64,000 nucleotides of DNA from G965216695 sp965216695 (GTDB taxonomy: Bacteria; Pseudomonadota; Gammaproteobacteria; Pseudomonadales; Azotimanducaceae). The first letter of the stretch is position 1; the number at the start of each line of letters is the position of its first letter. The position numbers and the translations under genes were made by a program. Shown here one piece after another: positions 42,866 through 51,854 of this stretch. The DNA is taken from positions 124,001-188,000 of the forward strand of contig OZ244212.1 of the NCBI GenBank assembly GCA_965216695.1. The letters are read 5' to 3'. The notes beneath the pieces were generated by a model. That model did not search any database. It saw nothing but the letters and a program-made list of their open reading frames with translations, and was not told the DNA's origin.

Positions 42866-43586
42866 GCGAGTCGCGTTGGTTACTGGAGCGAGCCGCGGTA
42901 TAGGCGCCGCGATCGCGTTGTCGCTGGTCGAGCAGCAACTGTTCGTTGTAGGCACTGCGACAACCGACGAAGGGGCACATTCGATCGCCGAGACGCTCGG
43001 CGCAAGCGGCACCGGTGTCGCGTTACGCATCGACAGTGCGGAATCGGTGACCGAGACCGTCAAACGCATCACGACGGAGTATGGGGCGCCAGTCGTGCTT
43101 GTTAACAATGCCGGAATCACTCGAGACAACCTGCTGATGCGCACGCAGGAGTCCGAATGGAACGCCGTGCTCGACACCAATCTTGGAGGAACCTATCGGG
43201 TCACCAAAGCAGTACTGCGCGGAATGATGAAAGCGCGGTGGGGTCGTATCGTGAACTTGAGTTCCGTGGTGGCACGCCGCGGCAACGCCGGACAGGCAAA
43301 CTACGCGGCGAGTAAAGCAGGAATCGAAGGGTTTACGCGAGCACTCGCGCTCGAAGTCGCATCACGAAACGTAACGGTGAATGCCGTCGCCCCCGGTTTC
43401 ATTGATACCGACATGACCGCTGAGTTGGCCGACGAACAGCGCTCTGCATTGGAAACGCAGATACCCCTCGGCCGGATCGGCACGTGTGACGAGGTCGCGG
43501 CGACCGTTTCCTTTCTGGCGAGTGACGCCGCAGCGTACATCACAGGCGAAACGATTAGTGTCAATGGTGGTATGCTAATGTGTTGA
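42858..43586 (+). CDS. fabG: 3-oxoacyl-ACP reductase FabG
   Basis: 242 residues from ATG 42858, inside the end of fabD; a longer reading from 42786 is just the overlapping frame. NADP loop VALVTGASRGIGAAIA, NNAGITRDNLLMR, catalytic Ser in IVNLSSVVARRGNAGQANYAASKAG (Tyr/Lys), and PGFIDTDMTAEL are all standard. Reduces 3-oxoacyl-ACP in the fatty-acid cycle. Ends GETISVNGGMLMC; a stem-loop starts right at its stop codon. Confidence 0.96.
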   Translation: MSERVALVTGASRGIGAAIALSLVEQQLFVVGTATTDEGAHSIAETLGASGTGVALRIDSAESVTETVKRITTEYGAPVVLVNNAGITRDNLLMRTQESEWNAVLDTNLGGTYRVTKAVLRGMMKARWGRIVNLSSVVARRGNAGQANYAASKAGIEGFTRALALEVASRNVTVNAVAPGFIDTDMTAELADEQRSALETQIPLGRIGTCDEVAATVSFLASDAAAYITGETISVNGGMLMC

Positions 43587-43610
43587 CCTGCAACGTTTTT
43601 TTATTGCAGG
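43587..43610 (+). terminator. Stem-loop with U-run in the loop after fabG
   Basis: CCTGCAA and TTGCAGG form a 7-bp stem with the 10-nt loop CGTTTTTTTA, beginning at the base after the fabG stop. The T-run is in the loop, not after the stem, so it is not a canonical terminator. It may attenuate, stabilise or process the mRNA ahead of the separate acpP promoter. Confidence 0.5.
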
Positions 43611-43639
43611 CACCTGGCCGAGCCGCGCTCCGGACCGGC

Positions 43640-43668
43640 TTGAATTGGCCCAACCCCGTCTATAGAAT
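43640..43668 (+). promoter_or_regulatory. Candidate sigma-70 promoter of acpP
   Basis: TTGAAT (43640-43645), 17-nt spacer, TAGAAT (43663-43668); the start of transcription would be near 43675, about 39 nt before acpP. A dedicated promoter suits the very high expression of acyl carrier protein. Confidence 0.6.
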
Positions 43669-43713
43669 GCGCACCGCCCTGCACCCTAGGAACAGATCGG
43701 GAGATCGAAAAGA

Positions 43714-43947
43714 ATGAGCAGCGTAGAAGAACGTGTCAAGAAGCTTATCTGCGAGCAACTTGGCGTGAAGGAGGACGAAGTAAAGGACGACGCTTCCTTC
43801 GTGGAAGATCTGGGTGCGGACTCGCTCGACACCGTGGAACTCGTAATGGCCTTGGAGGAAGAGTTCGAAACCGAGATTCCAGATGAAGAAGCCGAAAAGA
43901 TCACCACGGTCAAGGAAGCGATCAACTACATTCTCGCGCACCAGTAA
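43714..43947 (+). CDS. acpP: Acyl carrier protein
   Basis: 77 residues, highly acidic. The 4'-phosphopantetheine site is Ser37 in DLGADSLDTVELVMALEEEF, and TVKEAINYILAH ends the last helix. It carries growing acyl chains for fatty-acid, phospholipid and lipid A synthesis, so it serves the lpx and pls pathways encoded nearby. It has its own candidate promoter and lies 151 nt before fabF. Confidence 0.97.
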   Translation: MSSVEERVKKLICEQLGVKEDEVKDDASFVEDLGADSLDTVELVMALEEEFETEIPDEEAEKITTVKEAINYILAHQ

Positions 43948-44098
43948 CTCGACATAACGCCGCGTCGTTCGCAGATCCAGCACGCTCGGCCGGTAAACGG
44001 GCCTACCGTCACCCTGCGTCCGTGGCGTTGACGGCGCCGAGACCGCACCAGCGGGCTTCGGCCAGACAAGCTCGTAGAAATGCATTCGTGGAGCAGCC

Positions 44099-45337
44099 AT
44101 GACTAACAGACGTCGAGTCGTAGTTACGGGGATGGGGCTCGTTTCGCCGATCGGCAACGATCCGGATTCCGCGTGGAACGCGGCCGTTGAAGGACGCAGC
44201 GGCGTAGGCCTGATCGATCGCTTCGATACGTCCCAGCATGGCGTCAAAATCGGCGCCCAGGTGAAGGATTTCGAAAGCATGGAAGTGATGGGTCCCAAAG
44301 AGGCCCGTCGCAACGACGATTTTATTCGCTACGGCATGGCGGCGGGTGTCCAGGCCATCGAAGATGCCGGTCTCGAAGCGAACCCGCCGGACAGTCATCG
44401 CTACGGCGTTGCAATCGGATCCGGTATCGGCGGTATCCGGACCATCGAAGATACCCACAGCGTTCTGGTAAAGAGCGGCCCACGGCGCGTCTCACCGTTC
44501 TTCATTCCCGGCAGTGTGATCAACATGATCTCCGGCAACCTGTCCATTCGCTACGGCTTTCGCGGACCAAACATTGCCGTGGTCACAGCCTGCACGACTG
44601 GGACACATAACATTGGTCTGGGCGCGCGGATGATTCAGACCGGCGATGCCGATGTAATGATCGTCGGCGGGTCCGAACAGGCGACATCGCCGATCACGAT
44701 AGCCGCCTTCGGCACCATGAAAGCACTGTCCACACGTAACGACGAACCGGAAAAAGCGAGTCGACCCTGGGACGTAGATCGCGACGGCTTTGTGCTGGGC
44801 GAGGGCGCAGGCGTGCTGGTTTTGGAAGAGTTGGAACGCGCACAAGCGCGTGGCGCAAAGATCTATGCCGAATTGAAAGGATTCGGTATGAGCGGCGATG
44901 CATACCATATTACGAGCCCGCTCGAAGATGGAAGCGGCGCGGTACTGTCCATGCGCAACGCCCTCCACGATGCCGATCTATCACCCGATGCCATTGGCTA
45001 CATCAATGCACACGGTACCTCTACACCGCTCGGAGACGTCGCAGAAACCATCGCCATCAAGGAAGTTTTCGGTGCCAATACCAACGTGCTCGTGAGTTCC
45101 ACGAAATCGATGATAGGGCATCTGCTCGGCGCGGCCGGCTCGGTCGAAGCCATATTCAGTATCCAATCGCTCGTCCATCAGACCTGTCCCCCGACGATCA
45201 ACCTCGACAATCAGGATCCGGAGTGCGATCTGGACTATGTTCCAAACGTGGCCCGACCTGCGGAACTGAGCGCCGTACTGTCGAATTCATTCGGATTCGG
45301 CGGTACCAACGGGACATTGATCTTCAGCCGGGTGTAA
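44099..45337 (+). CDS. fabF: 3-oxoacyl-ACP synthase II FabF
   Basis: 412 residues. The catalytic triad is Cys165 (VVTACTTGTHNIG), His in YINAHGTSTPLGD and His in STKSMIGHLLGAAG; NSFGFGGTNGTLIF closes the active site. FabF condenses malonyl-ACP with long acyl-ACP and controls unsaturated chain length. It follows acpP and precedes pabC by 10 nt, as in many gammaproteobacteria. Confidence 0.97.
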   Translation: MTNRRRVVVTGMGLVSPIGNDPDSAWNAAVEGRSGVGLIDRFDTSQHGVKIGAQVKDFESMEVMGPKEARRNDDFIRYGMAAGVQAIEDAGLEANPPDSHRYGVAIGSGIGGIRTIEDTHSVLVKSGPRRVSPFFIPGSVINMISGNLSIRYGFRGPNIAVVTACTTGTHNIGLGARMIQTGDADVMIVGGSEQATSPITIAAFGTMKALSTRNDEPEKASRPWDVDRDGFVLGEGAGVLVLEELERAQARGAKIYAELKGFGMSGDAYHITSPLEDGSGAVLSMRNALHDADLSPDAIGYINAHGTSTPLGDVAETIAIKEVFGANTNVLVSSTKSMIGHLLGAAGSVEAIFSIQSLVHQTCPPTINLDNQDPECDLDYVPNVARPAELSAVLSNSFGFGGTNGTLIFSRV

Positions 45338-45347
45338 CGTCCAGGCG

Positions 45348-46166
45348 ATGGCCGGTGCGTTGTGGTCATCGAGTCCCGTGATCGCGAGCGATTCGCGCGC
45401 GGCGCACTACGGCGACGGTCTGTTCGAAACGTTGCTCGTACGTGGCGGTAAACAGTTGATCCTGCACGAAGCACACTTCGATCGCCTGCGTCACGGCTGT
45501 GAGCGACTAGGGATCGAGTATCCCTCCGCAGGCGTCGATGCAGCCGTCGCGCGCGCACTCTCGGCAGCACCGCAACACGATGCGGTACTGAAACTCATCA
45601 TCAGCCGGCGTCCTCAATCCGCACGCGGGTACGGTGCAGATCTGCCGAGTAACGCTGACGTGTATGCTGCGTTGTATCCCGCACCCGTCGATCCATTCTG
45701 CGCCACATCGCGATTGCGAGTTGGCGTCTGCGATGCCCGCGCGTCAATCGAGCCCACGCTCGCGGGCATGAAGCACCTCAATCGCCTTCCGCAGGTACTC
45801 GCGGCTTCAGAGGTCCTGAAGGCTGGCTGGGATGAAGGCATCATGCTGTCCGCGGCGGGTTTCTGCGTGTCCGCAACCGCCGCGAACCTCTTCGTCGTTC
45901 GCAATGGGTGCGTGTACACCCCGCGCGTCGATCAATGCGGTGTTGCGGGTACGATGCGCTCCACGCTTATGGGCTGGATGGATGTAGCCGAAACCGAAAT
46001 CACGCTGGAAGCGTTGGAAGACTCCGACGAGGTATTCCTGACAAACAGCGTACGTGGTATCCGCGAGGTTGGTCGAATCGCTTTCGGCGACAAGGAGGTG
46101 GACTATCCAGCGGGGCCAGTCACCGCCAGCGTGCGCGCAACCGTGCTCGACCGGCTTGCCGTATGA
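45348..46166 (+). CDS. pabC: Aminodeoxychorismate lyase PabC
   Basis: 272 residues, fold-type IV PLP enzyme. The N-terminal substrate signature SRAAHYGDGLFETLLVRGG, the PLP lysine Lys142 in LAGMKHLNRLPQVLA, the Glu-containing segment DEGIMLSAAGFCVSATAANLFVV, and LTNSVRGIREV are present. It releases 4-aminobenzoate and pyruvate from aminodeoxychorismate in folate synthesis. The stop overlaps the mltG ATG (ATGA). Confidence 0.94.
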   Translation: MAGALWSSSPVIASDSRAAHYGDGLFETLLVRGGKQLILHEAHFDRLRHGCERLGIEYPSAGVDAAVARALSAAPQHDAVLKLIISRRPQSARGYGADLPSNADVYAALYPAPVDPFCATSRLRVGVCDARASIEPTLAGMKHLNRLPQVLAASEVLKAGWDEGIMLSAAGFCVSATAANLFVVRNGCVYTPRVDQCGVAGTMRSTLMGWMDVAETEITLEALEDSDEVFLTNSVRGIREVGRIAFGDKEVDYPAGPVTASVRATVLDRLAV

Positions 46167-47164
46167 ACGGCTGGTTGCGCGCCCTTCTGATTCTGATTGC
46201 AACAGGCGTGGTCGTCGCGGCAGGTGCCGTCTGGCATGTCGATCGGTGGTGGCACCAGCCCGGGCCGCTGACGGAACCGCGGGTCGTTGTCGTGGAACCC
46301 GGCGCCCCCCTACAGTCGGTGGCCGCGTCCCTCGCGGTCACTCGCGTCGTTACGTCCGAGCGTCTGTGGGAACTCAACGTCAGGTTGCGCGGTGCGCAAC
46401 GCGCCCTGCAAGCGGGTGAGTATCGGATACCCACATCTGCATCACCCGCGGAAGTGCTCGAACAGCTGAAGCGCGGCGACGTCGTCGACTATCGATTCAC
46501 GATCATCGAGGGCTGGACCGTCCGTGACCTGTTGCGCGCGTTGCCGGGCGTGCCGGTGCAGCAGACACTGCCCGAAGGCCTGGGTCCTGACACGTTGGCG
46601 GAACACATCGATCTCGATATAGACAACGTGGAAGGCTGGTTTTTTCCCGATACGTATCAGGTGACACGCGCGCATAGCGACCGGGACCTGCTGCGGCGCG
46701 CACACACCCGCATGCAGCAGGAACTCACTGCACAGTGGGATGCGCGCGCACCGGATTTGCCACTCAGCCACCCGGCTGAGTTGCTGACGCTTGCGTCCAT
46801 GGTGGAGAAGGAAACAGGCCATCCTGATGACCGCGCGCAAATCGCGCAGGTCTTCGCAAGACGATTGCGAACGGGCATGCGATTGCAAAGCGATCCAACC
46901 ATCATCTATGGTCTGGGCGATACGTTCGACGGCAACTTGACGCGGAAACACCTGATCACCGATTCAATCTACAACTCATATACCCGCGCCGGGCTGCCGC
47001 CGACCCCGATTGGATTGCCCGGGCGCGATTCGCTCCACGCCGCCGCCCACCCGGCTACCGGTGATTTCCTGTATTTCGTGTCGCGCGGCGACGGTACGAG
47101 TCAGTTCTCGCGCACGCTCGACGAACACCAACAGGCGGTACGGCGCTACCAGCTGAAACGATGA
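46163..47164 (+). CDS. mltG: Endolytic murein transglycosylase MltG
   Basis: 333 residues from ATG 46163; the frame upstream to 45908 overlaps pabC and is rejected. One N-terminal transmembrane helix (LLILIATGVVVAAGAVW), a LysM-like region, then the YceG catalytic domain with the active-site Glu in LASMVEKETGHPDDRAQIAQVFARRL, LQSDPTIIYGLG, and the terminal YNSYTRAGLPPTPIGLPG-AAAHPATGDFLYFVSRGDG. It cuts nascent glycan strands and sets their length at the inner membrane. ATGA overlaps at both ends. Confidence 0.96.
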   Translation: MNGWLRALLILIATGVVVAAGAVWHVDRWWHQPGPLTEPRVVVVEPGAPLQSVAASLAVTRVVTSERLWELNVRLRGAQRALQAGEYRIPTSASPAEVLEQLKRGDVVDYRFTIIEGWTVRDLLRALPGVPVQQTLPEGLGPDTLAEHIDLDIDNVEGWFFPDTYQVTRAHSDRDLLRRAHTRMQQELTAQWDARAPDLPLSHPAELLTLASMVEKETGHPDDRAQIAQVFARRLRTGMRLQSDPTIIYGLGDTFDGNLTRKHLITDSIYNSYTRAGLPPTPIGLPGRDSLHAAAHPATGDFLYFVSRGDGTSQFSRTLDEHQQAVRRYQLKR

Positions 47165-47796
47165 GCCGCGGTTGCTTCATTACGCTCGAGGGATCGGAAG
47201 GCGCAGGAAAGTCGACCAACCTGGCATTCGTTTGTGAGCGGCTCGAAGCGTCGGGCTTGCCGGTGGTCCGTACCCGGGAACCTGGTGGCACCCCGTTCGC
47301 CGAAGAAATTCGAGCGTTACTGCTTGCACCGCGGGACGAGCCGGTGGCGCCGCTCGCAGAACTGCTGCTGATGTTCGCGAGCCGGGCTCAACACGTCGCG
47401 CGACTGATCGAACCCGAACTCGCCGCGGGGAACTGGGTGGTGTGCGATCGGTTCACCGATGCAACGTATGCTTACCAGGGCGCCGGTCGAAGGCTGGGTG
47501 AGGAATCCGTCGACACGTTGGCGCATCTCGTACATCCGGGGTTGTCACCCGACCTGACGCTCTATCTGGATATCCCGTGGGAAGCAAGCGTAGCGCGGCT
47601 GTCCGACCGCGAACGGGATCGCATGGAACAGGAGTCGCGGGATTTTTTTGAACGCGTCAGATCATCCTACCTGGCATTGGCTGCGAGCCAACCGCGTTTC
47701 GTCGTTGTCGACGCAACCCGCTCGCTGCCGGCCGTTCAAGCGGACATACGCGAAGCGCTGCAACAACTGATGACCCACAGGCTCGGTCAGCAATGA
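47161..47796 (+). CDS. tmk: Thymidylate kinase
   Basis: 211 residues. P-loop ITLEGSEGAGKSTNLAFV, the DRX motif VVCDRFTDATYAYQGAGR, LTLYLDIPWE and a lid region with RERDRME. It phosphorylates dTMP to dTDP for DNA synthesis. Overlaps mltG and holB by 4 nt on each side, so mltG-tmk-holB are translationally linked. Confidence 0.96.
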   Translation: MSRGCFITLEGSEGAGKSTNLAFVCERLEASGLPVVRTREPGGTPFAEEIRALLLAPRDEPVAPLAELLLMFASRAQHVARLIEPELAAGNWVVCDRFTDATYAYQGAGRRLGEESVDTLAHLVHPGLSPDLTLYLDIPWEASVARLSDRERDRMEQESRDFFERVRSSYLALAASQPRFVVVDATRSLPAVQADIREALQQLMTHRLGQQ

Positions 47797-48710
47797 GTCG
47801 ATCGAATGTGGCTGAACTACCGCCCTGGCTGGCACGGGCTCGCGATGAGTTCGCCGCCGATGCCAGTCGCGAACGCCTTCACCATGCCTGGTTGATCCAT
47901 TGTCCGGACGGGTGGGGGGCTATGCTGTTAGCCGCATCGTTCGTCCGGACCGCGCTCGGTCTACAAACAGACGAGCAAACAGACGAATCCCCGGGTGAGG
48001 AGCCCGCCCGCCGAGCGCATCCTGATTTGCATTGGCTGGAATCAGATGTGGAACGCAGCACGATTCGCGTAGACGAGATTCGCGAACTGAATGACTTTCT
48101 GATCGGTTTTCCCCAGTTGGCGCCGCGCAAAGTTGCCGTAGTGATCGACGCAGAACGAATGAACGTGAATGCGGCAAACGCACTGCTGAAGAGCCTTGAG
48201 GAACCGGCGGAGAACTGTCACCTCATCCTCACGACATCGCGTCCGCAACGCCTGCCCGCGACGATACGCAGCCGCTGCCGACGATTGCAGATTGCAGCCG
48301 ACTATCCGGCTGCGGCGGGGTGGCTCGGTTCGCCCTGGGATGCAGGCACACTACGCGAGTGTTGCGTGGGCCCCGTAACTCTCAAGCGGGAAGCGTCCGC
48401 CGACGAGGTGACCGCCGAAGAAGCGAATCCGCTGCGGGCGGCGCTTGCAGCGGGTGACGCCGGCGCCGTCCTGCAGTGGTTGCAACAGGAACCGGCACTC
48501 GCCGCCCGCCAGTGGCTCGTGCAGACGCGCGATGGCGTGCGCAATGCTATGGAGGCATCGCCGTCAGACCCCCAGCGGGCCCGGCGACTCTTGAGCTTTG
48601 CCGATGAACTGATCCACTTCCTCGACCAACTCGACGTGCCGGGAACGAATGTCCCGCTGCAATGCCAGCTGTTGCTCACCCGCTGGGCGCAGACCGGAAC
48701 GCAATCGTGA
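47793..48710 (+). CDS. holB: DNA polymerase III delta' subunit HolB
   Basis: 305 residues. Clamp-loader features: HHAWLIHCPDGWGAMLLAASF (degenerate P-loop region), IRVDEIRELNDFL, KVAVVIDAERMNVNAANALLKSLEEP and the SRC motif LPATIRSRCRRLQI. The zinc module normally found around residues 50-65 (four cysteines, CGxCxxC type) is missing, replaced by an acidic stretch (TDEQTDESPGEEPARR). The C-terminal collar domain is present. Works with HolA and DnaX to load the beta clamp. Same order as Pseudomonas tmk-holB-pilZ. Confidence 0.93.
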   Translation: MSRSNVAELPPWLARARDEFAADASRERLHHAWLIHCPDGWGAMLLAASFVRTALGLQTDEQTDESPGEEPARRAHPDLHWLESDVERSTIRVDEIRELNDFLIGFPQLAPRKVAVVIDAERMNVNAANALLKSLEEPAENCHLILTTSRPQRLPATIRSRCRRLQIAADYPAAAGWLGSPWDAGTLRECCVGPVTLKREASADEVTAEEANPLRAALAAGDAGAVLQWLQQEPALAARQWLVQTRDGVRNAMEASPSDPQRARRLLSFADELIHFLDQLDVPGTNVPLQCQLLLTRWAQTGTQS

Positions 48711-48833
48711 TCCACCGCACATTTTCATGCTCTCAGGCGTTCGAGCGCACAAAGATCTAGGACTCGAGCGCTATTTCCAGACGACACTGCATGCAGAATA
48801 ACGCTTGCACACAATCATGGAATGCAGCGGGCG

Positions 48834-49184
48834 ATGGCTGGAAAACGCGGTGCGCGTAACGGTATTTTGTCGTTATCGATCAAGGACAAATCGGTTTTGT
48901 ACGCCGCGTACATGCCCTTTGTAGCCAATGGCGGTCTGTTTATCCCCACCAAGAAGGAATATCAGTTGGGTGACGAAGTGTTCATGCTTCTGAGTCTGAT
49001 GGACGAAGCTGAGAAGATTCCGGTGGCGGGGAAGGTAGTATGGGTTACACCCAATGGCGCTCAGGGTAATCGGGCGGCTGGTATCGGTGTTCAGTTCAAC
49101 GACCAGGACGACGTTGCGCGCGGTAAGATCGAAACGCAGCTCGCAGGTGCGCTTCAGTCCGACCGTCACACGCACACGATGTAG
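48834..49184 (+). CDS. pilZ: Type IV pilus assembly protein PilZ
   Basis: 116 residues from ATG 48834 (an ATG at 48822 is in frame). GILSLSIKDKSVLYAAYMPFVANGGLFIPT and GDEVFMLLSLMDEAEKIPVAGKVVWVTP match the stand-alone PilZ of pseudomonads, and the c-di-GMP motifs RxxxR and D/NxSxxG are absent, as in that subgroup. PilZ is required for type IV pilus biogenesis through contacts with PilB and FimX-type proteins. Located after holB as in Pseudomonas. 123 nt separate it from holB. Confidence 0.94.
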   Translation: MAGKRGARNGILSLSIKDKSVLYAAYMPFVANGGLFIPTKKEYQLGDEVFMLLSLMDEAEKIPVAGKVVWVTPNGAQGNRAAGIGVQFNDQDDVARGKIETQLAGALQSDRHTHTM

Positions 49185-49227
49185 CTGGGTGGCCAGGCGC
49201 GCGCGCCGGGCTCAACCCGCACATGCA

Positions 49228-49692
49228 TCAGAACTCCTCTTCGTAGATCCGGTAGTGGGTTTCCACCATACCCAGGTGTCGGTAGGTTGCCTGTGCACCC
49301 GCATTTGCCTGCTCGACGTAGAGACGCAGGCCCACACTCAGAGGGTCCGACCGAGCGCGTTCCCGCACGTACGAATGCAGCGTCGAGTACACGCCACGAC
49401 GACGCCAGTCGGGATCCACGAACACGCTCTGAATCCACCAGAAGCGGCCATTGCGCCACTCGGTCCATTCCCACGTGGCGAGCACCGAGCCGACGATGAC
49501 CCACCGGCCATCGTCCTGGTCGGCTTCGGCGACCCAGACGCGCCCCTGGCCGTTACGCAAAAGACTCTCGAGACCCTGGCGCACACGATTCACATCGAGG
49601 GGTTTGTCCTCGGTTTCCGCTGCCATGGCGGCAGCGAACCCCGCCAGCGTTTCGAGGTCGCCGTTACCGGCTGCGCGGATGCGAATCGTCAT
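49228..49692 (-). CDS. GNAT-family N-acetyltransferase
   Basis: 154 residues. The acetyl-CoA loop is IQSVFVDPDWRRRGVYSTLHSYVRERA (motif A, R-x-x-G pattern), preceded by beta strands VWVAEADQDDGRWVIVGSVLAT and followed by GLRLYVEQANAGAQATYRHLGMVETHYRIYEEEF. Substrate cannot be inferred. Its start overlaps the S9 peptidase stop (ATGA), making a three-gene minus-strand unit with the two peptidases. Confidence 0.88.
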   Translation of the reverse strand: MTIRIRAAGNGDLETLAGFAAAMAAETEDKPLDVNRVRQGLESLLRNGQGRVWVAEADQDDGRWVIVGSVLATWEWTEWRNGRFWWIQSVFVDPDWRRRGVYSTLHSYVRERARSDPLSVGLRLYVEQANAGAQATYRHLGMVETHYRIYEEEF

Positions 49693-51854
49693 TGCAGATG
49701 CTCGCGGAAGAAATCAAGGATTCGGTCGAACCGGTGCGTCGCAACGTGCGTTTCCTGCAGCGCGTGCTTCGATCCGGGGTAGGTCATCAACGAAAAATCG
49801 ATACCCGCACGCTGCAACGCATCCATCAGTTTTACGCTGTGCGTGAACAACACATTATCGTCGGCCATACCATGTAGCAGCAGCAGTTCGCCGTGCAAAC
49901 GGTCTGCTTCTGGGAGCACGTCGCTTGCAGCGTAACCGTCGGTGTTGTCCGGGGGCATGCCCAGATATCGCTCGGTGTAGTGGGTGTCGTACAACGCCCA
50001 CTCAGTAACCGGCGCTGCTGCTACGCCAGCAGTGAAAGGTGTTGCGTCGCTGCAGAGGAGTTTCAATACCATGTACCCGCCGTAGCTGTGACCAAACACG
50101 CCGATGCGCGCGGAATCGATGCGTGGGTGAGCCTGCAACCAGGCGGCACCCTCGATCTGATCCTCGACCTCTACGCGCCCGAGGCGTCGATGGATCGACC
50201 GGGTAAACGCGTAACTGCGATTTGTCGAACCGCGGTTGTCGAGTTCGAAGACCGCAAATCCGGCAGCAACGAACAGCTGCAACAGCAATGGTGCCCACTC
50301 GTTGCGGACCCGTTGTACGCCGGGTCCACCGTATATGTACACGATGGCGGGGACGGGTGCGTCACCGGCGGGAACCGTCAAACGGTAGTGCAGATCGCCT
50401 TCCACCGAGCGGCGCAGCGTGCCCAGTTCCGGGATCGTGAGTTGAGATTGCACTGAGGCTGCAACCGGGACGCGCAAGAGCTCGATGCTGTTGTCACCGC
50501 GATGCAGCGTCACTACCTGTGGCGCGTCCAGCGCTGATCGACACGCAACGTAATCTGTCCCATCGCGTTCGAACACCAGCTCGTGCCAGCCGAGTTCTTT
50601 GGACAACCGTTCAAGCTGCCCCGAACCGTCGAGGCTGGTCCGGAAGAGGTGGCGTTCCGTCGGCGTGTCGTCCCAGCCGGCGAACCAGAGCGTACCGTCG
50701 CGCACACAGCAGATCTCGTCGACACGCCCGGGGATCGTCGTCAACTGACGAAGGGCCGAGCTCTGCCGGGTTGCATCCCCCATATATATCTGGCTTCGGC
50801 CGTCGGCCTCCGATGTCCACAGGAACGCGCGCTGCTCTGGAATCCAGCAAAGGTTGTCGTGTAACTCTACCCAGGTTTCGGCGCGTTCAACCCAGAGCGT
50901 TCGGGCGGCCACGTCATCTGATCTAGCCGCGTTGTCGTAGACGCACAACCTTACCTCGGTCTGGGCACGGTTCTGCCATTGCACGGTCAGGTCCTTACCG
51001 AACCACTGAACACGGGCAACGTACCATTCCCCGTCGAACGGGCTCTCGAGGCGTAACGTTTGCTGCGTGTCGAGCGCGTAGACACAAACCACTACCTTCG
51101 CGTTTGGCCCACCGGCAAACGGATAACGTTGCGGAACCGCATGCAGCCCGTCGGAATCCATTTCATACCGCAAGGTCTCGTCGATGGGCGACGCATCGCT
51201 TCGGCAGAATGCGAGCGCAGCGTCGTCCGGCGACCACCAGTGAGCGTCGAACCGGTGCATTTCTTCCTGCGCAATGAAATCGGGAATCCCGCTCTGAACG
51301 GTTGCGGAGCCGTCGTGCGTGACACGCGTTTCAGCCCCCGCGTCGTCACAGAAATACAGATCCGAATCGCGGACGAAACTCAGATAGCGGCCCGTGCCGG
51401 AGTACGCAAAGTCGGTTTGCTGCGTGTTTACCGGCGTCCTGCGCGACACCTTTGCGGTCTCGGGGTCGACGGCGAACGCGTGGCCCGCTGCCGGAATCAA
51501 GAGTTCGCGGCCATCAGGATGCCAAACGTACGCGTTAACACCGGTACCGAACGATCGCCGCCGTTCGCGGTCCGCCAATTCTGCCGCGGTGGGTTTGCGG
51601 TGATCGGGTAACCCCCAACCGCTGGTATCGTCGATCAGACAGAGACCCGCACCGGTTTCGCGGTCGTAGCGCCACAGGTGCCACCGGTCGCGCTGGTCCT
51701 CCGATTCGCGCAAGCACGTAAGCCAGCGACCGCAGGGGGAGAACGCCCACGCACGGCTCGCCGCCGGCACCAGCGGTACATCTGCAAACAGCGTTTGCGG
51801 CGTCCACAGACCGCGTTTGGATGCACCGCGCTCAGTCACGAGCGAACGCATCAC
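49689..51854 (-). CDS. S9-family prolyl oligopeptidase (DPP-IV-like)
   Basis: 721 residues (GTG 51854; ATG at 51851). An N-terminal beta-propeller-like domain (to about 470) is followed by an alpha/beta-hydrolase domain with the nucleophile in GVFGHSYGGYMVLKLL, Asp in LLLHGMADDNVLF and His in YPGSKHALQETH. The pair EE in FIAQEEMHRFDAHWWSPDD is the dipeptidyl-peptidase IV glutamate motif that binds the free N-terminus, so X-Pro dipeptide release is likely. No signal peptide, so probably cytoplasmic. Overlaps pepQ by 23 nt: a coupled pair for proline-peptide use. Confidence 0.92.
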   Translation of the reverse strand: MMRSLVTERGASKRGLWTPQTLFADVPLVPAASRAWAFSPCGRWLTCLRESEDQRDRWHLWRYDRETGAGLCLIDDTSGWGLPDHRKPTAAELADRERRRSFGTGVNAYVWHPDGRELLIPAAGHAFAVDPETAKVSRRTPVNTQQTDFAYSGTGRYLSFVRDSDLYFCDDAGAETRVTHDGSATVQSGIPDFIAQEEMHRFDAHWWSPDDAALAFCRSDASPIDETLRYEMDSDGLHAVPQRYPFAGGPNAKVVVCVYALDTQQTLRLESPFDGEWYVARVQWFGKDLTVQWQNRAQTEVRLCVYDNAARSDDVAARTLWVERAETWVELHDNLCWIPEQRAFLWTSEADGRSQIYMGDATRQSSALRQLTTIPGRVDEICCVRDGTLWFAGWDDTPTERHLFRTSLDGSGQLERLSKELGWHELVFERDGTDYVACRSALDAPQVVTLHRGDNSIELLRVPVAASVQSQLTIPELGTLRRSVEGDLHYRLTVPAGDAPVPAIVYIYGGPGVQRVRNEWAPLLLQLFVAAGFAVFELDNRGSTNRSYAFTRSIHRRLGRVEVEDQIEGAAWLQAHPRIDSARIGVFGHSYGGYMVLKLLCSDATPFTAGVAAAPVTEWALYDTHYTERYLGMPPDNTDGYAASDVLPEADRLHGELLLLHGMADDNVLFTHSVKLMDALQRAGIDFSLMTYPGSKHALQETHVATHRFDRILDFFREHLQ

